From: Bacteriovorax sp037444575
GTDB lineage: Bacteria; Bdellovibrionota; Bacteriovoracia; Bacteriovoracales; Bacteriovoracaceae
DNA: 64,000 nucleotides
NCBI GenBank assembly: GCA_037444575.1
Contig: JBBIME010000014.1
Location: 1-64,000, forward strand
Reading direction: 5' to 3'
The notes beneath the pieces are model-generated. The model saw nothing but the letters and a program-made list of their open reading frames with translations, was not told the DNA's origin and did not search any database. Both the position numbers and the translations under genes were made by a program. Numbering within the stretch: position 1 is the stretch's first letter; each line of letters starts with the position of its first letter. Of the stretch, positions 18,982 through 27,542 are shown in pieces.

Positions 18982-19354
18982 GTTTTTTCTATTAATCTTT
19001 ATATTTGTAACATGCTCATGGGCAAAAACTCCAGAGACTGTCATTGTTTTAGAAACAATATCAACTAGAGGAGCGCCAATGAATCGAGATATTGTCATTG
19101 TGAAAGAAGGCATGGTGATGGTAAATAAAGAGAAGTTAAGTGCCAATGAGATTATCACTCAATCTGAGCACATTAAGAAAATTGCTCAGTTTTCTTCAAG
19201 TGAAAAAATTGATCAATGTCGCTCAGGCTCTTTTAAGCATATTTTTAAACAAGAGAAGCTGGTAAAAGAGGAACAGGGATGTCTTAATAGTTCGCGCTAT
19301 CTTGAATTGAAGAAACATTTTAAAAATCTAAAAAAAGACTCCATAACCGAATAA
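18974..19354 (+). CDS. Small exported protein of unknown function
   Basis: GTG start overlapping the end of the protease gene. A signal peptide (NKFFLLIFIFVTCSWA) precedes about 108 mature residues containing ETVIVLETISTRGAPMNRD, a Lys-rich C-terminus and two Cys (in DQCRSGSF and QGCLNSS) that could pair. No family recognised. The overlap suggests coexpression with the secreted protease and perhaps a role as partner or inhibitor; that is conjecture. Confidence 0.6.
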   Translation: MNKFFLLIFIFVTCSWAKTPETVIVLETISTRGAPMNRDIVIVKEGMVMVNKEKLSANEIITQSEHIKKIAQFSSSEKIDQCRSGSFKHIFKQEKLVKEEQGCLNSSRYLELKKHFKNLKKDSITE

Positions 19355-19358
19355 ACAA

Positions 19359-20258
19359 ATGCATATCTTTGGCGAGTTACGTGACCCTAAAATGGTCGAA
19401 GAAATTCTAAAAGGCTTAAAGGCCATGAATGTAGAAGCATTTTCAGAGTACAATACTACTCATGATATCTACGTCCTTTATGTAAATGATGAGGCATCTC
19501 TTTCAACTGCCCAGGATTTTTTCCGAGTTAAAATGGGATTCAAGAAACCCATTGAGGTTGATCAAGAGTGGGTTAAAATAAAAAAGATTCCACGTGGTGA
19601 ATACACTTATGCCATGCTCACCATTTCTGTGATTCTTTATATAATGAGTTTTTCTAATATAGGAGAGCCTCTTTATCAGGCGCTTTTTTTTGGAAAGACA
19701 GAGAGCTCTCCTTTTTATGAAATTATTCACGGCCAAATCTGGCGACTAATTACTCCTATTTTTTTGCATATGAGTTTTCTGCACATTCTTTTTAATATGC
19801 TCTGGTTTAAAGACTTAGGGTATTTGATTGAACATAGTTTCGGAAAATATTTTTTGCTCGCGTTCGTGCTCATCACTGGTCTGATCTCTAATTTCTGTCA
19901 GTACATTGTTTCTGGTCCTCAATTTGGGGGAATGTCGGGAGTTCTCTATGCGATGTTGGGGTTTATTTGGGTTTATAAAAAACTAAATTCTGATTTTGAG
20001 TATTCGCTTCCACGCTTTGACGTTGGAATGATGATAGGGTGGTTTTTTCTTTGCTTAACAGGTGTCTTGGGGCCAATTGCGAACACCGCTCATGGTGGAG
20101 GCCTTGTTGCCGGAATTTTTGCTGCCGTTGGATTAAATTTTAAATTAGAGAAAGAGCGACTAAAATATTTTTTAATAGGTGTCTTCTTTTTAATTTTCAC
20201 CCTTGTTGTTGAAGGGTATAAGCTTAATGGAAGATACTACATATTACTTTGGAAATAA
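19359..20258 (+). CDS. Rhomboid-family intramembrane serine protease (GlpG-like)
   Basis: Cleaves transmembrane substrates within the membrane. An N-terminal cytoplasmic domain of about 75 residues resembles the GlpG N-domain (HIFGELRDPKMVEEILKGL, VYVNDEASL-like strands). Six membrane helices follow. Helix 2 region has MSFLHILFNMLWFKDLG, the catalytic Ser193 lies in GGMSGVLYAMLGF (GxSG), and His245 in NTAHGGGLVAG. All catalytic elements are intact. It starts four bases after the preceding small gene, within a cluster of exported proteins. Confidence 0.93.
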   Translation: MHIFGELRDPKMVEEILKGLKAMNVEAFSEYNTTHDIYVLYVNDEASLSTAQDFFRVKMGFKKPIEVDQEWVKIKKIPRGEYTYAMLTISVILYIMSFSNIGEPLYQALFFGKTESSPFYEIIHGQIWRLITPIFLHMSFLHILFNMLWFKDLGYLIEHSFGKYFLLAFVLITGLISNFCQYIVSGPQFGGMSGVLYAMLGFIWVYKKLNSDFEYSLPRFDVGMMIGWFFLCLTGVLGPIANTAHGGGLVAGIFAAVGLNFKLEKERLKYFLIGVFFLIFTLVVEGYKLNGRYYILLWK

Positions 20259-20260
20259 TT

Positions 20261-20512
20261 ATGAACGAAAAAACGGCATCAGTAGAAGAAAGAATTAAAC
20301 TTTTAAAAGAAAGCTTTAATGAAAAAACCCCAAAACAAATGAGAACGATTAGGAATAATCTCAATAATCGCATCCGTTCTTTTGAGGATGAAATGAAGTT
20401 TGGAAAGGCCCTTCCTAAAATTTCAGCAAGTCATATGTTTTATGAGTTTGAGCTAAAAGAATTAAAGCATTTATTAGAAGCTGCTCAAAGACAAATTAAA
20501 AATCAAAAATGA
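20261..20512 (+). CDS. Small cytoplasmic helical protein, unknown
   Basis: About 83 residues, charged and helical throughout (SVEERIKLLKESFNEK, NNRIRSFEDEMKFG, FELKELKHLLEAAQRQI), probably coiled-coil, with no signal peptide. The ATG at 20261 has GGA eight bases upstream; an in-frame TTG at 20249 would overlap the rhomboid gene. Its stop overlaps the next start (ATGA). No family recognised. Confidence 0.55.
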   Translation: MNEKTASVEERIKLLKESFNEKTPKQMRTIRNNLNNRIRSFEDEMKFGKALPKISASHMFYEFELKELKHLLEAAQRQIKNQK

Positions 20513-20847
20513 GAATCCTTTCCTTAATCTTTATTTTCAATTTTTGCATTTCTTCAGCTTTTGCTGAAAATAATGAAGAGTTTAAAAACTCAAATTATCC
20601 GATTGATTGGAAATATAAAGCAGGTGAGTATTTAATTTATGATTGTGAACGAAGTTACTATGCCTGCGTGGATAAAGAAGGGCAGGAGACTTGTAAAAAA
20701 GAACGTAATGCTGCCTTAGAAAACAAAAGTAAAGATTTGAAGTGTGCGTCTCTAAAGAAATTTCAGAATAAAAAATCCTGCGTAATTGAAAACTATAATG
20801 TTTTGTATCGGAATGCTTTTAGACGATTTTGTTATCCAAAGAACTAG
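20509..20847 (+). CDS. Small exported six-cysteine protein
   Basis: Signal peptide of about 19 residues (ending SSAFA), then about 93 mature residues with six cysteines (in DCERSYYAC, ETCKKE, KCASL, SCVIEN and RFCYP), consistent with three disulfides in the periplasm or outside the cell. Starts by a four-base overlap with the previous gene and converges on the GNAT gene, with stops overlapping. Function unknown; small disulfide-rich exported proteins can be enzymes' partners, inhibitors or effectors. Confidence 0.6.
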   Translation: MRILSLIFIFNFCISSAFAENNEEFKNSNYPIDWKYKAGEYLIYDCERSYYACVDKEGQETCKKERNAALENKSKDLKCASLKKFQNKKSCVIENYNVLYRNAFRRFCYPKN

Positions 20848-21284
20848 ATATTTTTGTACATGAGAACGTGTGGACCGATATCATCAACTTCAAAAACATC
20901 TCCACTTAATTTTTTAAAGCCAACTTTTTCATAGTAACCAACCGCTGTTGTGCGGGCATTACACCAAAGTAGTGTGCAAAAATTTTGCTTAATGATTGGA
21001 AAAGCTGTTGTAAGGAGCTCAGAGCTCAATCCTTGTCCTTGGTTTTCTGGAAGTGTGGCCATACCTCTTAGTTGGTATTGGTGCAAATCAGAAAAGAGTG
21101 GATTTCTTTCATAGAAAAATGAGGCAACACTTACAAGTTTTGAATCTTTGAATGCGCCTAAATGAAAAGAGATATCTTCATCTTCATCATTTTCAAATTT
21201 AGCCTTCTTGAGTTCATGTGTGGGTACTAGAACTTGTTGACGGATAGGATATGTATCTTGTGCGCTAATTCGTAAAACTTTCAT
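20844..21284 (-). CDS. GNAT-family N-acetyltransferase
   Basis: Acetyl-CoA-dependent transferase fold of about 146 residues. The acetyl-CoA pyrophosphate loop is visible in NQGQGLSSELL (Q/RxxGxG/A-type), preceded by the strand LRGMATLPE. ARTTAVGYYEKVGFKKLSG is the usual last helix-strand segment before the C-terminus. Substrate unknown. Convergent, four-base overlap with the six-cysteine protein gene. Confidence 0.85.
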   Translation of the reverse strand: MKVLRISAQDTYPIRQQVLVPTHELKKAKFENDEDEDISFHLGAFKDSKLVSVASFFYERNPLFSDLHQYQLRGMATLPENQGQGLSSELLTTAFPIIKQNFCTLLWCNARTTAVGYYEKVGFKKLSGDVFEVDDIGPHVLMYKNI

Positions 21285-21330
21285 TAAATTTATATAATAT
21301 GCTTTCGGGTGTTTGTCATGAAAATGTTTC

Positions 21331-21933
21331 TTAATGCGAAAGGCTTGAAGACATTCTAAATAATATTTCCATCGATAATTTAGAAAGTGCTTGAGAAAAT
21401 AATTCGAATATTACCGGATTAAAACCAGTATGTGGACCAACCCAGTCAGCTGTTGAGTAAAAGAGACAACGATTTTTGTGATCAATTACGTTAATAGTTC
21501 CATGCAAATTTTTTAAAATTCCTATCTCAAATGAAAAAGGGTAGCTGCCAGTAGAGGTTATCCGTGGAAGAGTGAATATGAGGCGCATATTGTAGGGAAG
21601 AAGCATGTGTGAGAGCAGGAAGTTGATTTCTTTTTTTTGTTCGTCATAATGACTTTCTTTTACAAAATTTAAGAAATGCGAATAATCTTCGTACAGAGAA
21701 AGTGTTTTAAGTGCGTATGCACAAGACTTTGGATGAAGGCCTGCGATAGAAAAATGCAAACTCTGCTCCGTGCCTAAATTCAAGTTTTGGACACGAGATT
21801 CGGAGAATATTTGGCCCGCTAAAATATTTTCTTTAATATTTTTTTTATAAGGCAGTTTTTCGAGGCTTATCACCTCAGAGCACAGCGTTTTAGTGCAAAA
21901 AATAAGACTTAAAAAAATAATTTTATAACGCAT
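21331..21933 (-). CDS. Exported protein, possibly START/SRPBCC-like fold
   Basis: Signal peptide MRYKIIFLSLIFCTKTLCSE with AAAGG upstream of the ATG at 21933; the longer frame to 21978 lacks support. The mature part of about 180 residues has the pattern of SRPBCC/START ligand-binding domains: YEDYSHFLNFVKES, strands ending in GSYPFSFEIG, LHGTINVIDHKNRCLFYST, WVGPHTGF, then a long C-terminal helix ELFSQALSKLSMEILFR. That resemblance is by eye only. Cotranscription partners are not evident. Divergent from the topoisomerase genes. Confidence 0.5.
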   Translation of the reverse strand: MRYKIIFLSLIFCTKTLCSEVISLEKLPYKKNIKENILAGQIFSESRVQNLNLGTEQSLHFSIAGLHPKSCAYALKTLSLYEDYSHFLNFVKESHYDEQKKEINFLLSHMLLPYNMRLIFTLPRITSTGSYPFSFEIGILKNLHGTINVIDHKNRCLFYSTADWVGPHTGFNPVIFELFSQALSKLSMEILFRMSSSLSH

Positions 21934-22027
21934 TGTACCTTTTCTACCATGGGGTTTGGTCTTTAACCTTACATTCAAAAGTTTGATTTATTATTTCCCA
22001 ATATTTAGAGATTGAAAAGGATACATA

Positions 22028-24103
22028 ATGAGTAGTGTAGGGCCTGTTGTTAGAAAAGGTAGCACCAAAGACGCGGTGATTGAAAGTAAAGATCAACGCT
22101 GGCATGTGCGCAATCGTATAACGCTTACTTTTGGAAGTAACGATGTAGAGGATTTAGAAACCTATATCTATAAACCAAATGGTGTTGAATTTAAAACTGT
22201 AAAATTTCACCAGGCAAAAACAAAGGCCATTGAAGAAATTCTCGATAACTCTATCGATGAATATTACCGTGGACACGTCACCGAAATTCATACAACTCTT
22301 TCACCTGACAAAAAGACAGTCACAATTGCAGATAATGGAATTGGTTTTCCAATTGATAAAGTTCAACAAGTTTATACAGAGTTTAGAACTGGTTCTAAGT
22401 TTAAGGATGAAGAAACAGACGAGAAGGGATTTCTCTTTAGAACTCTTGGGCAAAATGGTCTGGGAGCAGCTGCTACATGCTTAACTTCCGACACATTCAT
22501 TGCAACAGTAAAGCACTATAATTCGAAGAAAGAGCAGACCTATGAATTTTTAAATGGGGCGCTCAAAGTTAATAAAACAAAACCGAAGCCTTTCAAAGGC
22601 GCTTCGGGTGTTAGTGTTACTCTTCAATTGGCAAAAGAAGTTTATAAAGACAACATGATTGATGAAGATCTTTTAAGAAAAAGAATTATCGATTTGGCCT
22701 ATAATAACCCGGGATTAATTTTCTTCTTTAATGGAGAGAGATATCAATTCAAGAAAGGTCTTTTAGAGCTTGCTCAAAGAATTGATGCAGCTTCTGCACA
22801 GCTTTTTGGCGAAGAAGTTTTTGTCTATGAAACTCAAAATACCAAAGGGAAAAAAGTAAAAGGGAAAATCGATTTTCACCTTTCAATGTGTCTTGATAAA
22901 AGATCAGATGATCGCGAAAAGTTTATTTCGTTTGTTAACTCGACTCCAACTTTTGATGGTGGATTTCACCACGATCGCGTGAAGAGAATTTTCATTAACG
23001 CTGTAAAAGATAAGATTGAAAGAGCAGCTAAAAAAGAAAAAATCTCTGTTATTGATAACGATGTTTTAACAGGTATGACTTTCGTGATGGGAATCACGAT
23101 GCCAAATCCTCGTTTTGAATCTCAAACAAAGAGAAAGCTAGTGCGCGATTTAAACCTTGAAAAAGGTATCGAGCACTTTATGAATGAAAATATTGAAAAA
23201 TTCCTTAGAAAAAATAAGGAATATCTCGATCTGGTTGTGGAGAGAGCAAAATCTCGTCACCGCTTCCAGGAGTTAAAAGATGCTTCTTTAAAAGGGAAAA
23301 AAGCAAAAAAACAAAGAGTTGAAAAACTTCTTGATGCTAACGAAAGAAAAGACCGCCACATGTGTACACTATTTATCTGTGAAGGGGACTCTGCTATCGG
23401 AGGACTTAGATCAGCTCGAAATAAATTGTATCAAGGGGGAATTGCGCTCAAAGGTAAACCAATGAACGTAATGCAAGCTTCTATTAATGACGTTATTAAC
23501 AATCAAGAGTTCATGGATATTATGGCCTCGATTGGATTAACGATTGGACAGAAAGCAGAAGTTGATAATCTTCGTTACTCGAAAATTGTTTTCCTTGCTG
23601 ACTCTGACGTTGATGGTGGACACATCAACACATTGCTAGTGAATTTCTTCTTCACTTTCTGGCCGGAAATGTTCGAGCAAGGAGCGATTCAGTTCGCTAA
23701 AGCTCCTCTTTTTGAGGTCATCACTGATAAAGAAACTCTTTTCGTGGAAAGCGAAGACCAGCTGGAAAAATTAAAAAAATCTAGCGTTAAAATTAAAGAG
23801 ATTCAAAGAAATAAGGGACTCGGAGAGATGTCTCCTGAAGCTTTCAAACACACTTTATCTCGCGAAGAATTTTGTAAGATTACTGTCGATGATATGAACT
23901 CAGCAAAACACACACTTGATATCTGTTTTGGTAAAGACACAAATCTTAGAAAAGAACTTCTCCTGGATACTGAATCAACTGGTGTATTGCCAAGTGATCT
24001 AGAAGAACCAAAAAGTGGAAAAAAAGGTGCTGCAAAAGTCGTTAAAAAAGCGCCTGCGGCCAAAGCAACTCAAAAGACGAGAAAGAAAGCAAAAGGAAAA
24101 TAA
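22028..24103 (+). CDS. Type IIA DNA topoisomerase subunit B (GyrB/ParE family, divergent)
   Basis: ATPase subunit that powers DNA strand passage. GHKL ATPase: EEILDNSIDEYYRG (about residue 70), IADNGIGFP (100) and LGQNGLGAAATC (about 139-150). Transducer region in the middle. TOPRIM domain: ICEGDSAIGGL (about 454) and ADSDVDGGHINTLLVNFFF (about 523) with the metal-binding acidic residues. The sequence departs from ordinary GyrB/ParE: DNSIDE for DNAIDE, ALKGKPMNV, and FFTFWPEMFEQG, which recalls phage T4 and eukaryotic topoisomerase II more than gyrase. A Lys/Ala-rich, histone-like tail of about 30 residues ends the protein. Cotranscribed with the A subunit, three bases on. Confidence 0.9.
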   Translation: MSSVGPVVRKGSTKDAVIESKDQRWHVRNRITLTFGSNDVEDLETYIYKPNGVEFKTVKFHQAKTKAIEEILDNSIDEYYRGHVTEIHTTLSPDKKTVTIADNGIGFPIDKVQQVYTEFRTGSKFKDEETDEKGFLFRTLGQNGLGAAATCLTSDTFIATVKHYNSKKEQTYEFLNGALKVNKTKPKPFKGASGVSVTLQLAKEVYKDNMIDEDLLRKRIIDLAYNNPGLIFFFNGERYQFKKGLLELAQRIDAASAQLFGEEVFVYETQNTKGKKVKGKIDFHLSMCLDKRSDDREKFISFVNSTPTFDGGFHHDRVKRIFINAVKDKIERAAKKEKISVIDNDVLTGMTFVMGITMPNPRFESQTKRKLVRDLNLEKGIEHFMNENIEKFLRKNKEYLDLVVERAKSRHRFQELKDASLKGKKAKKQRVEKLLDANERKDRHMCTLFICEGDSAIGGLRSARNKLYQGGIALKGKPMNVMQASINDVINNQEFMDIMASIGLTIGQKAEVDNLRYSKIVFLADSDVDGGHINTLLVNFFFTFWPEMFEQGAIQFAKAPLFEVITDKETLFVESEDQLEKLKKSSVKIKEIQRNKGLGEMSPEAFKHTLSREEFCKITVDDMNSAKHTLDICFGKDTNLRKELLLDTESTGVLPSDLEEPKSGKKGAAKVVKKAPAAKATQKTRKKAKGK

Positions 24104-24106
24104 TCA

Positions 24107-25543
24107 ATGGAAGAGAGATACCTGCACGCACTTGATTCAGTTTCGCTAACGGAAATTGTTAAGGAAGAATATCGTCAATACCAAATTTATACTTTAATGG
24201 ATCGTGCGATCCCTTATCTTCAAGACGGATTAAAACCTGGTCAGAGAAGAATTCTTTTTACTCTTTGGAAAAATCAATCCAAAGGACTTATGAAAGTTTC
24301 ATCGGCCACAGGGTTAGTACTTACACTTCATCCACATGGACCAGCATCAGTTGAATCAGCAATTGTTAACCTTGCTCAAGATTATACATTCTCAAACAAT
24401 TATCCGCTTATTGATAAAAAAGGATATTTCGGAGAGAGAATGGAGACTGCTCCAGCTGCCTCTCGTTATATCGAGTGTAAACTTGGAAAAGTTGCTGAAT
24501 ATTTACTTTTTGATGACATGAACCAAGTTGCCATGGTCCCTAACTACGATGAAAAAGTAATGGAGCCTGTTTGTCTTCTTCCAAAACTTCCAATCATGCT
24601 CTTAAACGGAGCGGAAGGAATTGGAACAGGATTCTCATCTGTCATTCCAAGTTTTCATCATTCAGATTTGATCAATTCAATCATTCACTATGTTGAAACT
24701 GGAAAAGCTAAAAAATTAAAAAGCTACGTTCATAATTATAAAAACAAAATCGAAGTTGATGAAAAAGGCCGCTTTGTCTTCAGCATGAAAATCGAAGAAA
24801 TTGGTGGATCAATTTATATTACTGAGCTTCCACGCGGTTATGATGCCACTAAGATTTATCGTTACCTCACAAAATATATCGAAGAAGATTACATCAGGGA
24901 TTTTATCGATTCTTCTGTAAACAACGATATCAAAATTGAGCTTATCTTCAAAAAAGGACAACAACCTCCGGTTGAAGAAGTCATCAAGAAGATGTCGACT
25001 TCGTCTACACTTGTTCCTAACTACACATTGATTTCAGAGCGCGGGGTTAGAATTTTTAATACTCCTGAAGAGATCATTGAAATTTTTGCAGAGAAAAGAC
25101 TTGAGGTTGTAAAACGCCGCTATGAACTTCTGTGTGAAGATTATGAGAAAAAAATTCGCCAGAACAATGAAATTATCCGCTTCATCAAAGATAAAGAATA
25201 TGAAGTGGCCACTAAATCTGCCAATAGAAAAACATTCGTTGAATATCTTGAAAAAAAGAAATTCACATTCTCAGAATATCTCGCTGATATGCCAATTTAT
25301 CGTATGACCAAAGAAGAAGTCGAAAAAAGGGCATTGATGGTCAAAGACGACTCAGCATCTTTAAAAGAATTTGATCGAATTGCTAAGTCAAAACAGCTTG
25401 TAGAAAAGAAGCTGTTTGAAGAACTTCGCGAAGTTGATGAAAAACTTACCGCTTGGATGAAGCAAAAAGATTCTGAAAAGGCCAATTTGCAAAAGAAAAT
25501 TGAAAAGGAAATGAGCAAAAAGGTTAAGCTAAAGAAAAAATAA
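24107..25543 (+). CDS. Type IIA DNA topoisomerase subunit A, lacking the C-terminal pinwheel domain
   Basis: DNA-cleaving subunit; the catalytic Tyr121 lies in APAASRYIECKL, preceded by DGLKPGQRRILFTLW and HPHGPASVESAIVNLAQDY. The breakage-reunion core is followed by a coiled-coil and the protein stops at 478 residues with a Lys-rich end. GyrA and ParC are normally 740-880 residues with a C-terminal beta-pinwheel. SNNYPLIDKKGYFGERME, upstream of the Tyr, is closer to the T4 gp52/eukaryotic Top2 style than to GyrA. Without the pinwheel it probably relaxes or decatenates rather than introducing negative supercoils. Ancient or phage-derived second topoisomerase is my inference. Confidence 0.9.
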   Translation: MEERYLHALDSVSLTEIVKEEYRQYQIYTLMDRAIPYLQDGLKPGQRRILFTLWKNQSKGLMKVSSATGLVLTLHPHGPASVESAIVNLAQDYTFSNNYPLIDKKGYFGERMETAPAASRYIECKLGKVAEYLLFDDMNQVAMVPNYDEKVMEPVCLLPKLPIMLLNGAEGIGTGFSSVIPSFHHSDLINSIIHYVETGKAKKLKSYVHNYKNKIEVDEKGRFVFSMKIEEIGGSIYITELPRGYDATKIYRYLTKYIEEDYIRDFIDSSVNNDIKIELIFKKGQQPPVEEVIKKMSTSSTLVPNYTLISERGVRIFNTPEEIIEIFAEKRLEVVKRRYELLCEDYEKKIRQNNEIIRFIKDKEYEVATKSANRKTFVEYLEKKKFTFSEYLADMPIYRMTKEEVEKRALMVKDDSASLKEFDRIAKSKQLVEKKLFEELREVDEKLTAWMKQKDSEKANLQKKIEKEMSKKVKLKKK

Positions 25544-25562
25544 GTGAAGTTTAGGCAAAATG

Positions 25563-25581
25563 TCAGACTTTGATAGTCTGA
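25563..25581. repeat. Inverted repeat between topoisomerase and ihfA
   Basis: TCAGACT / AGTCTGA arms with a five-base loop, 20 bases after the topoisomerase A stop and about 100 before ihfA. No adjacent T-run, though AT-rich sequence follows. It could be a weak terminator or an operator. Confidence 0.4.
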
Positions 25582-25682
25582 TAATGTCTAATTACTTAAT
25601 TTTTCTGTAGATAAAAATGACCTTCTTTGTTAACCTATTAATACTTGGAATTGCACAGACCAAATTTTCACGGAGGAAGGTG

Positions 25683-26114
25683 ATGAGTCTAACGAAGGCC
25701 GATATCGTTGAGCGAGTTTACAAAGAAGCAGGTTTCTCGAAGAAAGAAGCTGCTGATTTAGTTGATCTTGTTTTTAAAGTTATCAAGGACACTCTTTCAA
25801 AAGGAGAGAAAGTAAAGATTTCTGGTTTTGGAAATTTTTCAATCCGAGATAAAGCAACACGAGTTGGGAGAAATCCTCAAACTGGTGAAGCGATGGATAT
25901 TTCTGCGAGACGTGTACTTACTTTTAAGCCCTCTCAGGTATTAAAGGAAGATGTTACAGTGAGATATGCTCACCGTCTTGATGACAAAGGAAATGAAAAT
26001 AAATCACTTCCACCTAAAGAAGGAACAGCTAGAGCTCTTAGCTCGTTTATGTCAAATACTGACGAAGGTGAAGAAGATATCGATTTCGATCCGCATGAGG
26101 ACGATAACGATTAG
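25683..26114 (+). CDS. ihfA: Integration host factor alpha / HU-family DNA-bending protein with acidic tail
   Basis: Bends DNA and helps organise the nucleoid and promoters. Start at 25683 (MSLTKADIVERVY) is set by the strong GGAGGAAGG ribosome site; the longer frame to 25617 is spurious. The core has KVKISGFGNFSIRDKATRVGRNPQTGE, where GRNPQTGE is the DNA-intercalating arm with the key Pro, and RRVLTFKPSQVLK. About 45 residues extend past the normal end (about 97), rich in Glu/Asp and ending EDIDFDPHEDDND. The following MerR gene is a common neighbour of ihfA in delta-type bacteria. Confidence 0.9.
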   Translation: MSLTKADIVERVYKEAGFSKKEAADLVDLVFKVIKDTLSKGEKVKISGFGNFSIRDKATRVGRNPQTGEAMDISARRVLTFKPSQVLKEDVTVRYAHRLDDKGNENKSLPPKEGTARALSSFMSNTDEGEEDIDFDPHEDDND

Positions 26115-26133
26115 TTAATAAAGGCCTATACAG

Positions 26134-26637
26134 ATGAATGAACCGATAGAAATTCCCAACAAATCAACTTTTAAAATAAATGAGGTTTGTGCACTTACTG
26201 GAGTAAAATCCTATGTGCTTAGGTTTTGGGAGTCGGAGTTCACTGAGATTGCTCCACTTATGTCTTCCTCCGGACAAAAGCTTTATGAGCACAAAGATAT
26301 TGAAGCCATCCTTTTGATTAAAAAATTATTATTCGACGATAAGCTTTCCATCGAACGCGCTAAAGGCGAGATGAAAATTCTAATGCCTAGAGAGCATTTG
26401 GTGGAAGCTCAATTCTCTGATTTTGACGAAGATGAAATCTCTACAGACTACTTGGATAGTTTAAAAGAAACAACTGTCGAGCTTGGTGAGAATTCTTCTT
26501 TAAATTCTTCTTTAAAATCCTCTCAAACAAAGCGCGTTCTTATTGAATCTGATTTTCAAAAATTAGTTATGGCCAAATCAAAGCTAACTGAGATTTTGAA
26601 TCTAACTGAAGTTCTTCATCAAAAGAATAACTGGTAA
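26134..26637 (+). CDS. MerR-family transcriptional regulator
   Basis: N-terminal winged HTH of MerR type: FKINEVCALTGVKSYVLRFWESEF, then QKLYEHKDIEAILLIKKLLFDDKLSIERAKGEM. The remaining part is a coiled-coil-like C-terminus with Ser/Leu-rich low complexity (SSLNSSLKSSQ) and no metal-binding Cys cluster, so a metal or redox sensor role is not indicated. Twenty bases after ihfA and probably cotranscribed. Its 3' end overlaps the convergent polyprenyl synthase gene by 36 bases. Confidence 0.88.
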   Translation: MNEPIEIPNKSTFKINEVCALTGVKSYVLRFWESEFTEIAPLMSSSGQKLYEHKDIEAILLIKKLLFDDKLSIERAKGEMKILMPREHLVEAQFSDFDEDEISTDYLDSLKETTVELGENSSLNSSLKSSQTKRVLIESDFQKLVMAKSKLTEILNLTEVLHQKNNW

Positions 26638-27540
26638 AATATCTAATTTTTTATTTAAGTGGGCCTCTATCACTGACTGATTAGTTGTGAGGATTGAAAG
26701 CATCTTTTGATAATATTCACGAACAATCTTATTGGTATTGGCAAGCTTAAGCTCTGAGCTCAGCTTATTAAAGCTCTCTAGCGCTTTAATTGTCTCTTTT
26801 AGGGTCTTTTCAGAGTGATGAAGCCAAGGATTTACGTCGCGCTCGTGCTCGCTTAAATTGGCCTCTGAGAGCTCAGACAAATCATCTATCAGCTGGAAGT
26901 TAATTCCTAGAAGCCTTGAATATTTCCAGAGCATTTTTTCTTTTTTAAAGTTTCTATCTTCAGCAAGAATGGCACTTCCTAAAATAGAGACTTGAATGAG
27001 TCTTGCCGTTTTTAATTCATGGGTTCGCAATGTATTTTCAAAACTCTCAGTCATTTCGTGAGAGAGATCTAACACTTGTCCGTGAATTAATCCTTTGGGG
27101 CCTAAGGCCCAGGAAAAAAATCGAAGAAGTTCAAGCGTTCTTGGATTATTGCTTTTTGAAATTAATTGATAGGAAATATTTAATAGCCCGTCCCCAGCTA
27201 AAAGGGCCTTCCATTCGCCAAAAGCTAAGTGCGTACATGGTTTTCCACGTCTAATGGTATCGTTATCCATACAGGGCAAATCATCATGAATTAATGTGTA
27301 GCTATGATGCAATTCCACACTGCTTGCCAAGAGAGCGTGAGATGAATTTTTATCACTAATAGATTTTTCATACAGCGCGGGATTTAAATCTCTAAGAGTT
27401 GACCAGACTAGATTAGGTCTAAAAAGTTTACCACCTGGAAGTGTCGCATACTCATAAACTTCACTAATTTTGTGATGAGGAAGAAGAGAGCGCAGGTGAA
27501 AGCGTAATGTGTTTTCGATTTCAGCTTCTATTTTGGTCAT
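26602..27540 (-). CDS. Polyprenyl (farnesyl/geranylgeranyl) diphosphate synthase
   Basis: Makes prenyl diphosphates from IPP and allylic primers. First Asp-rich motif LIHDDLPCMDNDTIRRGKP (Asp86, Asp87, Asp92) has the two-residue insertion typical of bacterial IspA-type enzymes; GGKLFRP near residue 36 binds IPP. The second motif is FQLIDDLSE instead of the usual DDxxD, with Glu at the last position. Product length cannot be assigned. It is the last gene of the gsp operon, two bases after gspN, and its 3' end overlaps merR on the other strand. Confidence 0.85.
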   Translation of the reverse strand: MTKIEAEIENTLRFHLRSLLPHHKISEVYEYATLPGGKLFRPNLVWSTLRDLNPALYEKSISDKNSSHALLASSVELHHSYTLIHDDLPCMDNDTIRRGKPCTHLAFGEWKALLAGDGLLNISYQLISKSNNPRTLELLRFFSWALGPKGLIHGQVLDLSHEMTESFENTLRTHELKTARLIQVSILGSAILAEDRNFKKEKMLWKYSRLLGINFQLIDDLSELSEANLSEHERDVNPWLHHSEKTLKETIKALESFNKLSSELKLANTNKIVREYYQKMLSILTTNQSVIEAHLNKKLDILPVILLMKNFS

Positions 27541-27542
27541 TA

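Noticed and set aside
22028..25543. Prophage remnant around the T4-like topoisomerase
   Set aside because: No integrase, capsid, tail or att-like repeats nearby; neighbours are ordinary chromosomal genes such as ihfA.
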